Assembly (NCBI RefSeq): GCF_001632365.1
Contig: NW_024468515.1
Span: 341,070-405,069, forward strand
Reading direction: 5' to 3'
Length of the DNA stretch: 64,000 nt
Source: Laetiporus sulphureus 93-53
Lineage: Eukaryota > Basidiomycota > Agaricomycetes > Polyporales > Laetiporaceae
The translations under genes and the position numbers were made by a program. Of this stretch, positions 35,198 through 47,088 are shown piece after piece (the stretch's first letter is position 1; the number at the start of each line of letters is the position of its first letter). The notes beneath the pieces are model-generated. The model had not been told where the DNA came from. It did not search any database and saw nothing but the letters and a program-made list of their open reading frames with translations.

Positions 35198-35764
35198 CGT
35201 GGGGGGCGAGTGAAGGTGGTGGCCGTGCGAGCGATAAGTGTGCGGATCTTGGCGAGGAGAGGCGGTCCGAGTACATGTACTGATTCTCGTCCGTCTGGGC
35301 CCTCTATTCTTGCCAGACGATCGCAAACGTGTGACCGCGATGCGGCGATGTAAATGCGGTCTACGTGCCGGCCCGCTGAGATGCAGGCAACTGAACTACC
35401 GAATCACAGACTGCATGGAGTTGTGACCACAGGACCGGCGAGCACGCTGTCTCGACGGCGTGGTCCTCTGATGATATGCATGCACTAGAAGCTCCTCCAA
35501 CAAGGGGATCATTGCCTGAGCTGGTCAAATCTCGTGCGGCGTATCCTTTACTGCGCGTGAGTGGCCCCAAGTGGCCTCTGCAACGAAGTAAGCAATCGGG
35601 AAGTCACGTGCAATCTTTGCAGTAAGTGCTGGTTAATGTTCGAATTCGTTTCAAGTGGCCATAGCCCCGCTTTCAACTGGGGCGATTCAACATAGCCTTT
35701 CATTTATCTGCTACGCGACATCTTTCGGTCCGCTTTCTAGCGTCTTCTAGTGCGTTTGCACGCT
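35198..35764. other. Divergent intergenic region of 567 bp
   Basis: Separates the start codons of the dihydroxyacetone kinase (minus) and the ubiquitin protease (plus) and should hold both promoters. I see no further gene. Confidence 0.5.
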
Positions 35765-38700
35765 ATGCTAACTCCCTCATCACAATCCTCGTCCCCAATT
35801 CTTTCTGCCCAAGATACTGCCAGCTTCAACACCCGCAAAAGACAGCGCTCGCAATCCATGTCATCTGAGCCCTCCTCCTCCTCCCCCAAACGCTCCGTAT
35901 GTGACGACACGTCCCAAGACTCACCGCGCATGCCTCAGTCTCAAGACATGTCTGCCCTCTCCATTTACGATTCTCCATCCATCAACGCAATCGATGCTTA
36001 CATGGCGGAGCAGGGCGAGGACTTTTCATCCTCGTCTGCGGCCTTGGTCACTCCTGCTCAGAGATATGAGCAGGTGGAACAGCTGTCTAAGACCCCAATG
36101 CATTTAGGCGAAACTTGGTATGTCGTCTCTCGCTCATGGCTCAAGCGATGGCGCAAAGCATGCTCTGGCGAAGTGGACAAGGAAGGTCCCGTGGAAGAGA
36201 AGGATCTCGGTCCAGTTGACAACAGCGACATTGTCTCTCCGGACGACGGTAGCATCAAACAGACGATCGGTCCTGATGACTATGACTTTGTCCCGGAAAA
36301 GGTGTGGCAATGGTTTGTTGAATGGTGCGTCTTACTGGATGCTTTGCTTCATCTTCGATGCCACAACTTCTTCCCGCAGGTACGGCGAACCGCGCCACCC
36401 ATTACCTCGCAAGGTTATTGGTCGTGGCATACACGAGGAGCCCACAATCGAGCTTCATCCGCCTCGAGTCAAGGTCCACGTGTTGACCGGCGCGCCTGTG
36501 CCCGGCGTCAGTGTGCCCCCACGAACAGTTGTCATCTCCGTCAAAGACACCGTTCAGGATGTACATTCAAAATTGCCAGAGCCTGTCCTGGGTGCGGACG
36601 GCCGGGCCTACCGCATCTGGAAACTCACCGAGAGCAGTACAGCTTGGGAGCAAATGTCCTGCACTCCCGAACAGCTGAAGCAGCGTGGCGGTATAATTCT
36701 AGAGCCCAGCCAACGGACCGTTGAGGATGAGATGATTGAGGCGGGCGACGATTTTGTGGTGGAATACCAAACAGATGGACATTGGGTCGCAGAGGCTAGC
36801 GAAGTGCCTTCCCAGCCAGGCATCTCCTCAACGTCGACTTCTCAGTCGACTATACAGGCCCCGACTCCAAGGCTGTTCAGCTCTGAAAACGACTTTTTCA
36901 GTAACATGCAGGTCAAGTCATCAGTAGCGAAGCCGGCATTGTCAACAACAAAAAACGGGCCTCTCATTCATACGCGTTCCGCCAAGGGCAGTAGCCAGGA
37001 GCCAGGGACGTTGGGGCTGGGCAACATGTGAGCAATTACGCGTCAATCCTGTCGTATCTATTCACATTCCTCTAGGGGAAACACTTGTTTTATGAACTCT
37101 GCATTGCAATGTCTCGCTCATACAAAAGAATTGGCGGAGTACTTCCTCAGTGAGTCTATGCTCTATGTTACAACAGCACTTATTCGTTAAGTCCATGTTC
37201 AGCTGGGGTTTTCCAAGAGGAGCTGAACCCCGACAACCCTTTGGGCATGCAGGGTGCTATTGCCGAGGCTTTTGGTGCTCTGCTCCAGCGGATGTGGGCA
37301 CCCTTTACGACGAGTAGTTCGTACTCTCCGCGTGAGTTCAAACAAGCGCTTCAGCGGTTCGCCCCGCAGTTCAGTGGGTACCAGCAACATGACTCGCAGG
37401 AGCTTGTCGCGTTCTTGCTCGATGGGCTGCATGAGGACCTTAATCGTGTGCTAAAGAAGCCGTATGTGGAGAAGCCGGACTGGGAGGGGGGCGGCGACAA
37501 GGAGTTGGTGGAGCTCGCGAACAAGTCATGGCGCGGATACATGATGAGGAACGACAGCGTTATTGTTGATCTATTCCAGGGCCAATATCAAAGTACACTT
37601 GTTTGCCCGGAGTGTTCCAAGGTGCGACGTCACGAATACTTTCCATTGCGCCCACTTCGGCTAACGCGTCGTACTCAAGGTTTCAATCACGTTTGATCCC
37701 TTCATGTACCTCACGCTTCCTCTGCCGGTTCAGAAGAAGTGGCGGCATACCATATATTATGTTCCATGGGATACTGACAAGCCACATGTGCAGGTGCGCC
37801 GATCAGTTTCATGTCCTATCATTTTCTGTAGCATTTCAATTAGGTCCCAGTCGAGATCAACCGGAATGCTTCCTTTAGAGACCTTCGGCAGTTGCTTGGC
37901 AGGTGGATGGACGCCGAACCTGATAATGTGAGTACATTCGTGCTTTGCGCACGCCCCATTACTTATGGATTCCCAGCTGCTAACGCTGGAGGTCTTCAAC
38001 AACCGGTTCTACAAAGACCTCAACGACACCGTTCCCGTGGGCGAGATGACCGATGGCGACATTATTGTCTGCTTCGAGCTACCTTGTCATGCTCAGCAGA
38101 GCAGGACATACAAGCCACAGGCCGATGATCCTCATATTGTACCTGTGTTCCTGTGCGATAGCACGCCGCCACGCACGAGCTACTCCCGACAGACCCTCTT
38201 CGGATACCCATTCATCGTTGTCATTGATCACAAGCAGGCGATGGTCCTGGAAACAATCTACGACGCGATCATGGACCGTCTGCAGAGATGGACCGACCAC
38301 GCCCGAGATCTTTTTACATGGGAAGCTGGGACGCCCACCTCGATGAAGCCGGTGCAAATTCCTATTTCTGGCCCTCCCGAAGTGGACTCCGTGACGGAGA
38401 TTAAAGAAAACGGAGATATCGTAACCGTAGAGGAACCTGTTGTTGAAGAGAGCGATATTACCGACGCGAAAGCAACTGTGGTGCACGATCAAGACGATAT
38501 TGGTATGGAAGATGACATAGATCCGGAACCGCGCAAGGTCGGCTTCAAAAGGGACATCTTCAAGCTCCTCGTTCAGCGGAGCAATGCCAAGTACGGGATT
38601 GGCCATGGTTTCTCCGGCGCTCAACGCCTCAACTCCAGGGAGCACCTTGCGTCGGATTCTGCAGAACTTCTCCACGAGGCCGATGCACTCTATTGCGAAT

Positions 38701-40125
38701 TTGACGAGAACGTGAAAGACTACTTCTTCGGCGATGAGCGGAGTCGTTGGCAGCATGCTCGATGGAAGTTTTGGGAAGAGTACATTCATCCTGAGTACGA
38801 GGCAAGTCAAAAGGCGTCGTCATTGAAGAAGAACAAGGGAATTACGATTCAGGACTGTCTAGACGAGTTCACGCGGGAGGAGAAGCTCGGTGAGGACGAT
38901 TTGTGGTATTGCCCGAGATGCAAGAAGCATCAACAGGCAACGAAGCGGTTCGATCTGTGGAAGGTCCCCGATATCCTGGTAGTGCATCTGAAGCGCTTCA
39001 GCAACAGTCGGACGCTGCGAGACAAGATTGATACCTTTGTTGACTTTCCTATCAATGGCCTGGATATTTCGGACATGGTTGGCGAGCGACAAGTTGCTCA
39101 ACGGCTCCTGGAGCAGGGCGTGGACATTGAGCAGCTTGGGCTCAGCAATGTGGATGAGCCGCTGATGTACGACTTGTATGCTGTCGATGAACATCTTGGC
39201 GGCTTGGGCGGCGGCCACTATCGCGCGTATGCGTACAATCATGTCACAGACAAGTGGTATCATTTCGATGATTCGTATGTATCGCCTACACGCGCTGAAG
39301 CTGCAGTCGTTAGTGCCTGTTTCATTCAAGTCGTGCATTCACGTTTGCTGACCTTGTTGCCATTAGAATGCCAATGCATATTTGCTGTTCTACCGGAGGC
39401 GCACCTCACGGCCTCTCGGCGGCAAAAGTCACGCGAGAATAGAGGCGGCTCAAAGGAGTCCGCAGATAATGTCCCTGACACCCCCTGATGCGCAATCACA
39501 GCTGCCGACGCCTCCTTCTGAGGGCAGCAGGAAGGCGGTATCCCCCATTTTCTCAACTCTCGCTCCTAGAACTAGTACGGCAGTCACGGCTATTGGTCTC
39601 AGACCATACACTGACCCATGGGCGACTCCGCTGTCAATTGCACGATCACCACCGGCGTCTTCTCTCCTTCCACTTGATGATGGCGAGCTACCATCCTTCG
39701 AGCAAGCGCAATCTGATGAGATTGTCGCAACGTCCCTGGACCCCTTGACAATTTCAGCTCATCAGTTCGACTTCCCAGACCCGTCGTCGAGAAACTCACC
39801 CACATCCTCCCTGGAGGCAGCAGCTGATTTGGAGGAGTTCGACAAGGATGTTGTGAAGACATCCTCCCTGGAGGCAGAAGCTGATTTGGAGGAGCTCGAC
39901 AAGGATGTTGTGAAGGAGCTGACACATCGTGGAGAGTGGCGGCCTGACGTACCTGACGGCGCTCTTGCCCAAGTGTCCGACGATGTAATGTCTGACAGCA
40001 GTCAGGATGCAACTTCACCCAGCTCGTCGAGTGTCGATGATTCGCAGATGCGCTCGGAATCTGAAGAGGACCAGGAGGAGATGCAGCCGGTCCGATTAGA
40101 AACTGATTCAGAGTATGATGAGTAG
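35765..40125 (+). CDS. Ubiquitin carboxyl-terminal hydrolase, DUSP-UBL-USP type (Ubp12/USP15-like)
   Basis: A cysteine protease that removes ubiquitin from substrates. The start ATG 35765 gives [16 protein letters not shown] and a Ser-rich lead. The DUSP domain covers about residues 105-225 ([33 protein letters not shown] across an intron at 36324) followed by a ubiquitin-like segment ([11 protein letters not shown]). The USP catalytic core begins with the Cys box [20 protein letters not shown] near 37020-37120 (split by an intron), then [18 protein letters not shown], zinc-ribbon Cys pairs (CPECS and later CPRCKKH), LVVHLKRFS, and the His box [14 protein letters not shown] followed by [10 protein letters not shown] large insert between USP boxes is usual for this subgroup. 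The C-terminal tail of about 220 residues is acidic and holds a perfect-frame 57-bp tandem duplication. Confidence 0.93.
39802..39915 (+). repeat. Two tandem 57-bp units inside the ubiquitin protease gene
   Basis: Units 39802-39858 and 39859-39915 differ at two bases by eye and encode 19-residue repeats, [19 protein letters not shown] and [19 protein letters not shown]. They keep frame, so the copy number can vary without breaking the protein. Confidence 0.9.
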
Positions 40126-40453
40126 TCGTAGCATGACAACTAATCGCGTTTCCCATAGAGTATGTTTACATGGTGGTTACATCGCTATTATATGTATAAT
40201 CACCAACGCTGCACTGATACATTAATTATTAAGCCTACCACGCAGCTCATGTGAAGGAGGCTGCGCGTTGCAGAGTGAACCGTCGGGGTCACTGCTTCCG
40301 GGAATGGCCATTGTGCTCCATTGTGGCGCCACTGAGCATGAATCCGAACTTGTCTCAACCATCGTCACACACTTGGTGCCTACTAGAAGTCTTCTCTTAC
40401 GTGAAACTCGATACAGTGTCATCGAATCTGGAAGCTACGCAAATCCCACTGCC
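40126..40453. other. 328-bp intergenic region
   Basis: Lies between the ubiquitin protease stop and the Ccz1-like start. The frame of the next gene is open upstream of its ATG, so a longer N-terminus starting near 40268 cannot be excluded. Confidence 0.4.
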
Positions 40454-41222
40454 ATGAGCAAAATACCCGCGAGCCTTCTATACTTCACGATCTTCAACCC
40501 AACGCTCCGTCCTGCTGCACAATTTACACATGAAGACGAGGACGCCGTGGAACAGGCGCAGATCCTATTCTATACGGCTCGCGATCCCGCCGTCTCGCGC
40601 GACCGCATGCTGAGGCAGGTCGGTCTCGCGAAGGCTCTGATTAGTTTCTCTTCGTGAGTGTGACTACCGTTACCAATACGACATGAGCCAACCTACGATG
40701 CGCTTGCAGCATCTTCAATCCAGGCGACTTGTGCGAGAGCATTCATTCTCAGCGCAGACGATCTGTTTTTGTATCTCCAGAACCGAACTACTGGATACAT
40801 GCGGTATGTTCTTCAAAAGGTCAGCAATGTCGTGCGGATCGTGATGGCTCTCAGTGCTTCGAGCTTGCAAGGGTGCCACGGGCAGCTACCGTAAGGGATT
40901 CTTCCAGAACGTCAACGAAGAATGCATCAAAAAAGCAAGACGTCTCAGAAAACGTAATCTATGAGTATCAAGACTATTCTGTCGAAGACGTTGCGCTTCG
41001 AGCGCAGATTATGAATGGCTATGATGATTTCGTGGTGCGTCGGAGCTGGACTGCCAGTCTGTGGTGCTGATGTCGGCATGTTACACTAGCTCATTCACGG
41101 CTCATTCACCTCTGTCCTATCTACTGCTGGCCAAGAAACCTTGGAAACGCAACTAGAGAAATTCTTTAGCATGTGGGTGTGGAGCTGGGACATCAGCAAA
41201 AAGTCCGGAGCCTTACATATCT
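40454..41222 (+). pseudogene. CCZ1: Ccz1-like vacuole-fusion factor, N-terminal part only; cut off by the transposon island
   Basis: Ccz1 with Mon1 is the GDP-exchange factor for Rab7/Ypt7 at late endosomes and vacuoles. The start MSKIPASLLYFTIFNPTLRP is at 40454. It is followed by AEQAQ-like text read as VEQAQILFYTARDPAVSRDR, MLRQVGLAKALISFS, an intron, IFNPGDLCESIHSQRRRSVF, VSPEPNYWIHA, an intron, CFELARVPRA, and after another intron LIHGSFTSVLSTAGQETLET and KFFSMWVWSWDISKKSGAL. These match the longin-type N-terminal region of the Ccz1 family as I remember it. After HIW at about 41222 the reading frame soon stops and the DNA changes character; the second half expected for this family (several hundred residues) is not found downstream to 42 kb. 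A functional short protein is possible but unlikely. Confidence 0.7.
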
Positions 41223-42375
41223 GGTACGAACTACCTCCAACCTGCATGATCTATGATTAACTGACAAATCTGTCACTTGACATATTGTTCATCCAGATCA
41301 GTGACCTCTAAATGATTAACTAACCCCACCATCCCAGATCAGCCATCCACCGGTGAGTTGATCAGCCTATCTTTTTACCACATGCTCAGGATATTTACAG
41401 ATAGCACAGGAAATGATTGTCTGTTTGGGCAATTGGCTGTGGCCTCAGAGAGGTCTGATGAATGATTGTCCAGACAGATTACATATTATCAGATCCAGTG
41501 GTTTATAGAAACATCAAAATATCATTTTATTGACATGAATTACTGGTAAAACTACTGTCTGACAAGAGTTTATAATAAACCATGGTCGAAAGCATGTAAA
41601 CACAGAGCAATGAAAAGTGAAGAATGACGACACAATATAGGATTAACTATGCAGCATGGATAAAACATGGTCAAAAGCATATGGATGCAAAGTGACAAAA
41701 AGTGAAGGACAATGACTTGATATAAAATGAAGAGACACCAGTACACAGCATTATCGAAAAAATGGAAGCATAGTTGTGCACCCATTATAACTGCTCATAC
41801 GGCCTTATAAGATCAATCAGACCTGTAAGACTTAACAGAACAATCACATACCTTATTATTGAAGATACCACCATGATATATCTGGTGAAACGTCAGTGGC
41901 CTGGTGAGATATGATAAAGCTGTTATGTCCTTGTTCTTGTCTGACACTTTGATGACACATTGTGCTCAAGGCATCCACATTGTGAACTCCCACAATGTGT
42001 ACCTTGCAAGATATCTCCATGTGCAGCCCCTGAAAGGCCATCACCCTGAGTTTGTGATGCAAGGCTGATATTCACCTTACATGCTCTGATATCTGTTCTG
42101 AGGATTGGACACTTGCGACCAGCATTGCTGAATTTCATCACTCAATATATAGTAGATAAAATAATGATATTTTAATCTAGCTTGTCAGCTACAAATTATG
42201 ATAGGAATACAAAGCAATCTAAATTGATGCGACAACTCGGTCAGTCTAGCAGAATTGTTATGCATCCTTCGTGAGCGAGGATTTAGCTGCACGAAGCTGT
42301 TGAAGGTGTGATTGAATAGCGACCTCTTCGATTGTCGCAGTAATAAAGATTTTGCTGTATGGATGTCAGTCGATG
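41223..42375. other. AT-rich start of the transposon island, no gene seen
   Basis: Composition shifts to AT-rich, CpG-poor sequence with recurring TGATTAACT and GATCAG words. Short ORFs have no recognisable content. The left edge of the inserted DNA should be near 41223, but I could not find terminal repeats or a target duplication. Confidence 0.5.
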
Positions 42376-43400
42376 TCATACTACTCGAAAAAAAGGAGCA
42401 TCATACTGGTTCCACCACATGAGGCATTCATCAGCCTCTTCCTTAAGTAAGGAATCATCAAAGAACATGTAAACACTGTGGTACAATGTAACACTATCAC
42501 AAGCCTTGTTTGTCTTGCTATATGTGCCTGCAGAAGACAGTGCAAAGAAGATCTACAATATGAATTAGAACTCGCTTTTGATGAATATGAATGAAACATG
42601 TACATGCACAGCTGCATAGGCAATGGATGCAGCATTGACTTTATGCATGCCATGAATGGCCACATTGCTGGCACATGTACTTTGACCTTGTTTGCTGTTA
42701 CTATCATCGTCGGTGTTTGCTGTGCTGGGGCCAAGGAAGATGTGCTTAAATGCCTGTGTGAAAACATCATTGTCATGCCACCCAGATAGTATGTAATATG
42801 TATTATGATGTACCTTCACAACAAGCAACCCATGAAGGATGCCATCAAAGGGAAGCTGCAGATCATATGTAAGTATGGTCGTATAAGAATGCGGGCCAGT
42901 CGTGCATGCTGATGAGATTGCCATTGATGCGTGCCATTCCATGCTTAAGTTCATCCTGAACTCTGTGAGCCATCAGCATCAACAAGGCCTTCGAGTAATC
43001 ATTTCATGCACTGCTTACTGGGGGTCATTCCAGTTGAGCTCGACCAGGCACAACAGAGCACCGGTTACTGGATCATTGAAGCCTCGATGTGACTTTGGTG
43101 ATATCAGGGTTAATGACATTGCATCTCTCTTGACTGCCGTCATGATGGTGTCAGCGAGCCATTCAATGACAGCTTTCTTCAACCCTCTCATATCATCTGA
43201 ACAAGCATCACAGATACCTTCCTGCAACTTCACATGAAGTGAGGAATATCTGAATAATTGCATATGCAGTAATGTGAACTAACCAGTTTGGACATGATCT
43301 TCAGGCTGCATTCAATGATGTCATCAATTAATGTCAGCATAATTCGTATAAGTGCCTTGTAGGTAGCATAGTTGCAATTTTATCTGTGATAGCATGCAGT
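42376..43400 (-). pseudogene. DUF6698-like basidiomycete gene, frameshifted
   Basis: Read on the minus strand, a series of exons gives DMRGLKKAVIEWLADTI, ISPKSHRGFNDPVTGALLC, NWNDPQ joined through gtaagc...cacag to VQDELKHGMARINGNLISM, HDWPAFLYDHTY, LQLPFDGILHGLLVVK, then across an intron AFKHIFLGPSTANTDD and AIHGMHKVNAASIAYAAVHV, and after another intron IFFALSSAGTYSKTNKACDS, MFFDDSLLKEEADECLMWWN, with a stop at 42376-42378. This matches, block for block, the Agaricomycete family I know as DUF6698 (name from memory). A one-base frame change lies between DHTY and LQLPFD (about 42870). The 5' end is not resolved. Function is unknown; members are very numerous and often near transposons. Confidence 0.65.
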
Positions 43401-44339
43401 GTGAGCAGCAATAATTGAGCAAAATTTGAACATGAACTCAGCAGTGTATGAGGACATAGAAAGCAGAGGGTCAGTGACCTCTCATTGCAAGCCCTCTTGT
43501 ATAACAATAGCAGGCAGTGTCCACATGTCATTGGCCTGCATGAAGTGACAGCCATGCAAAGTTATGAAGTCAGTCTCTGCAGCTTTCTGGTGACCAGTTT
43601 GAGTAAGCTGAACATTGAAAGATGCAGGATACTTGTCCCCAGCAGTTGGACAGCTTGAGGAAGGTGATTCAGATGAGGGAGAAGATGCTGAAGATGATGA
43701 AGACATGTAGAGGGAGATCATGTTGTACGCTGATAGATATGGCATGTACCACTCTAAATATGCTGCTCAAACTTGCGGTCACTTGACATAATTGTTGAAT
43801 CACATTCAACAAGATTGTGATCCTGCACATGAACTTGGAGGCTTCGAGACTGCGAGGCCAGCTTAACTTTGACTGCCATAGCTTGGCTGTCAGTGGTTTT
43901 AGAGACAGTGGGCTTCTCATGCCAAAGTCCTTATATAGCACTGTGGTGAGCCATGAAATGAGAGAACAGATTAAGAAAAGGAGTTTGCTACAACATACTA
44001 GAGCCAATCTTCATCATTGCTTGCAATATCTGACTCATTTAGTGCATTGTTGCTGAGTGCATCGTCATGATTTCCCATCAACGAGACTCATCAAAAGTTC
44101 ATCTGGACTGCTATCTGTGACATTATCTGTTATCTCAGCAATGTTGACATCATCTGACTCAGGATCCACTTTAGCAATCAGTTTCTCTTGCTGAAAGATG
44201 GGATGTCTGCATGTCAGTTTTGCCACTCTGTGATCTATTCCCTTGTCAATGTATCACATTAGCATGTCACAGTCAATGAAGCTACATGATTCATTGAACA
44301 GTGAGCAAAGAATTGGCAGACTAAGAGAGGCAAGCACAT
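43401..44339. other. Decayed sequence between the DUF6698-like and Plavaka-like remnants
   Basis: Minus-strand fragments such as a Ser-rich stretch near 43670-43720 occur, but with many stops. It may be the 3' end of the Plavaka-like element or the 5' end of the DUF6698-like gene. Confidence 0.4.
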
Positions 44340-45857
44340 CACCAGTTGACATAGAATCTGTCCCAGTCATCCAACTTCCCAGGTCAATGTGTGATAAGGG
44401 ATGTTTGCAGAAGTGCATTCATGCGACCAAGAGCAAATACTGAAAGCAGGTGACAGCCTCACAAAACCATGCCAGGATTGACGAAGCTGAAAGCACCAGG
44501 ATCAGACTTGGGTACAAATCCTATATAATCCAGATGCTGAGCCTGCCACCCACTCTGCCACTCAACATCTTCCCCAAATCAATGAATAAAAAGAAACTCA
44601 ACATGCTGGAATAAGCCATATGCCCATGAGCCAGGGTATATCTCCATAACATGTGTGTGATGAATTTCTAGGACCCATGCATACCAAATGGATGAGCTTG
44701 ATGATCAGCTTAATCGGCAAGCATCATGATGTTACAGTGATCACTGCCTAGATGGATTACGCCTTGAGAATGGTGAACATTGTATGTGGTGTAGTTGACA
44801 TGGAATGTCTGATGGCAGTAAACCCAGTCATCCTTGATGATGATTGTCTGTAGATCACCATCAGTCCATGTGGCCGTGTCATCTTGATTGTGAATTTGAC
44901 AAAGAAGATGACACTTGAACCTTCAAGTGAATTTCTGTGCTGGCACAATCAGCAAAGTACACCATGTCACACTGACCATGATCTTATGTGCATGGCAGGA
45001 TCACCATCATGTTGCCTCATCCATGTCAGGATAGTGAGATGGTTTTTTTAGGGCTGCACGATGTAGTAATGCTAAGATGGATGTGCCTCCTGAAAGTTAC
45101 TAGCAAATTTCAGTATGCTTCTGTTCTGAGCTCCTGCCAGTTCAAGGTCATGAGAAATTTCATGCAACCATGCTTCATGCCTCTTGATCACTGCCAGCTG
45201 GCTGGTGAAATTCTTCTTACTTGTCCTTTCATATCAGTCTTTTGAGTTGATATGCTCTCACTCTTCCTACATTGGCACATTAGTTGGTGAGGAAGTGGAG
45301 CATTGAAATCAAACTCTTATGATGCATGTGGTATAGGAATCAGTTGTTCCAATTGTGCGAATTGTTTTGACATAGTCAGGAAGTGAATGCAATTTGTACA
45401 TATTGAGATTGGACTCCTTAGTCCTCTTGACAGAAGCATCATGGCTCTGCATGGTAAGTGCTGATGTTGATGCCAGACATTGACTGCTATGTGACAAAGT
45501 GGCTGCAGAGAGTGCATCAGCCTGATGACATGCATGGGCTTGAGCTTCTTTAACCAACTCCACTGCGGCGAATGCTGTGCAGGTGGTCTTTTTGAATTGC
45601 CTCAGCATGTGTGCAAGATGTTTGAGCATGGACTCTGCCAGAGAGATAGTAGATTCTGTATGGAGTCGAAGTCGATGTAGATCTGTGAAGATATGCCATC
45701 AAAAAGAGGAGATCCTGGATGATTGTATTGTGTTCTTCAGGAAATAGATCATCAAATGCAGGAATACAGCACTATAGCAACATAATGAGCATTATTAGTG
45801 CAGCTAAAAAGCTCTATATCTGCAGAATGTCCTCAAAGTTGCAAGCAGCTGGCTTCT
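44340..45857 (-). pseudogene. Plavaka-like transposase remnant, C-terminal part
   Basis: It runs from the LTR insertion point leftwards: NFEDILQ at the edge, FDDLFPEEHNTIIQDLLFLM near 45720, LHRLRLHTESTISLAE near 45660, the long ORF at 45309-45629 (with MYKLHSLPDYVKTIRTIGTT), and WYAWVLEIHHTHVMEIYPGS to GCHLLSVFALGR near 44430-44700. Internal TGA codons occur where relatives have Trp or Arg (after FLFIH and after GMVL). Confidence 0.7.
45853..45857 (+). repeat. 5-bp target site duplication (CTTCT), left
   Basis: CTTCT directly precedes the left LTR; the same five bases at 50633-50637 directly follow the right LTR. Confidence 0.85.
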
Positions 45858-46612
45858 TGTTACAAAGTGAAGTGTCGATCATCCGAAAGGATTAAGCGCT
45901 GAGGAACCCTCAAATTTTGGTCACATGATACAAGACCATGTATGCCTTCGAGACTTACCAGTCTCTCAACTCACATCTCCCGTGATGCTGTACAAGGAAC
46001 CATGGGAATGATAGAAGCACATTTGAGGGGTATTCATTTTTATCTACTATTGCCTCAGAGTGGATCTTCTCAAGTCTATTTTCTATTCTTAGGATTCTCA
46101 GATCTTGAGATCCAGAACCTTCGTGTTTCAAGTTTTCTATTTTTGCCTGTACTAACTCTGGCTCGCCAACTACCTAGCTCACAGCAGTTAGTATTTGTCT
46201 CTCTATGTTTAGCTAGATGGAGACCCCTTGTACTAGTACCTCAGACTATAGGTCTGTGACTATATAAAGGGGCTAGAGCAGCGAAAGGAAGATAAACTCT
46301 TCCTCCTTGTTTCTAAGAACTAGTTCTTTGCACTAGAACCTCATTTCTAAGGAGAACTTGATACTACTGTTCCTCAGTGATCAGTTAGAGATCTGCACTT
46401 GCTCTCTAGGGGTATTCAAGCTTGTACACTTGTCTAGAGTCAGATCAGTGAACCTAGTAACCTGCGGGTGAATGTGCAGTAGCTGCTCAGCAAAGACCTA
46501 GACAGGGTAGAGTGACAGTACCTCACTGCTACCTTAAAACTAGGCATTGACATACTATAAAGATAAGTCGAGTTGCAGATTAGGGGGAGTTCGCAGGGAA
46601 CACTTCATAACA
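45858..46612 (+). repeat. Left LTR, 755 bp
   Basis: Begins TGTTACAAAGTGAAG and ends CACTTCATAACA, near-inverted termini. A TATATAAAGG box at about 46260 suggests the promoter, with the transcript start expected shortly after. Confidence 0.9.
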
Positions 46613-46748
46613 TTAGAAAGAGGTTTTCTTCCATCCAACCTATTTAGGTTTAGGACCTCAATGAAGAGTGTTGTCTACTCGCTGCTGCTGCAAGGACTCT
46701 ACCAAGGAGTTGACTAGGCAAAGTAAGTCCTAGTTTTTGCTATCAAAC

Positions 46749-46966
46749 TGGACCTGTGTGGTCATTCCACGGACCTGTGTGGTCACTCAAGCATCAGCGA
46801 TAACCTGTGTGGTTATCCAGAAGAGAAGCCCTCAACTAAGGCACACGTTGAAGACATGCAAAAGCCCTTTCCAGGAAAGGCAATCTAGAAATCAAGAAGA
46901 TTTGAAGCGGTAGTCTGTGTGACTATTCAGAAGAATCCTGTGTGAATCCGCAGACCTGTGTGGTCA
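46749..46966 (+). repeat. Cluster of ACCTGTGTGGTCA-like words in the LTR element leader
   Basis: The word occurs at about 46752, 46773, 46804 (AACCTGTGTGGTTA) and 46954, with weaker versions near 46915 (GTCTGTGTGACTA). It lies between the LTR and the Gag segment, where packaging or dimerisation signals usually are. Confidence 0.6.
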
Positions 46967-47088
46967 AGAACAAGATTGGTTAAGGGCCATCAAAAATCAA
47001 AAAGCATCACTGAGCCCCATTCTTACTAAAAGGTGCTGGGTAAGCAAAACAATTGGTTCAAAAGCCACCAAAGACAGAAAAAGGCAAG

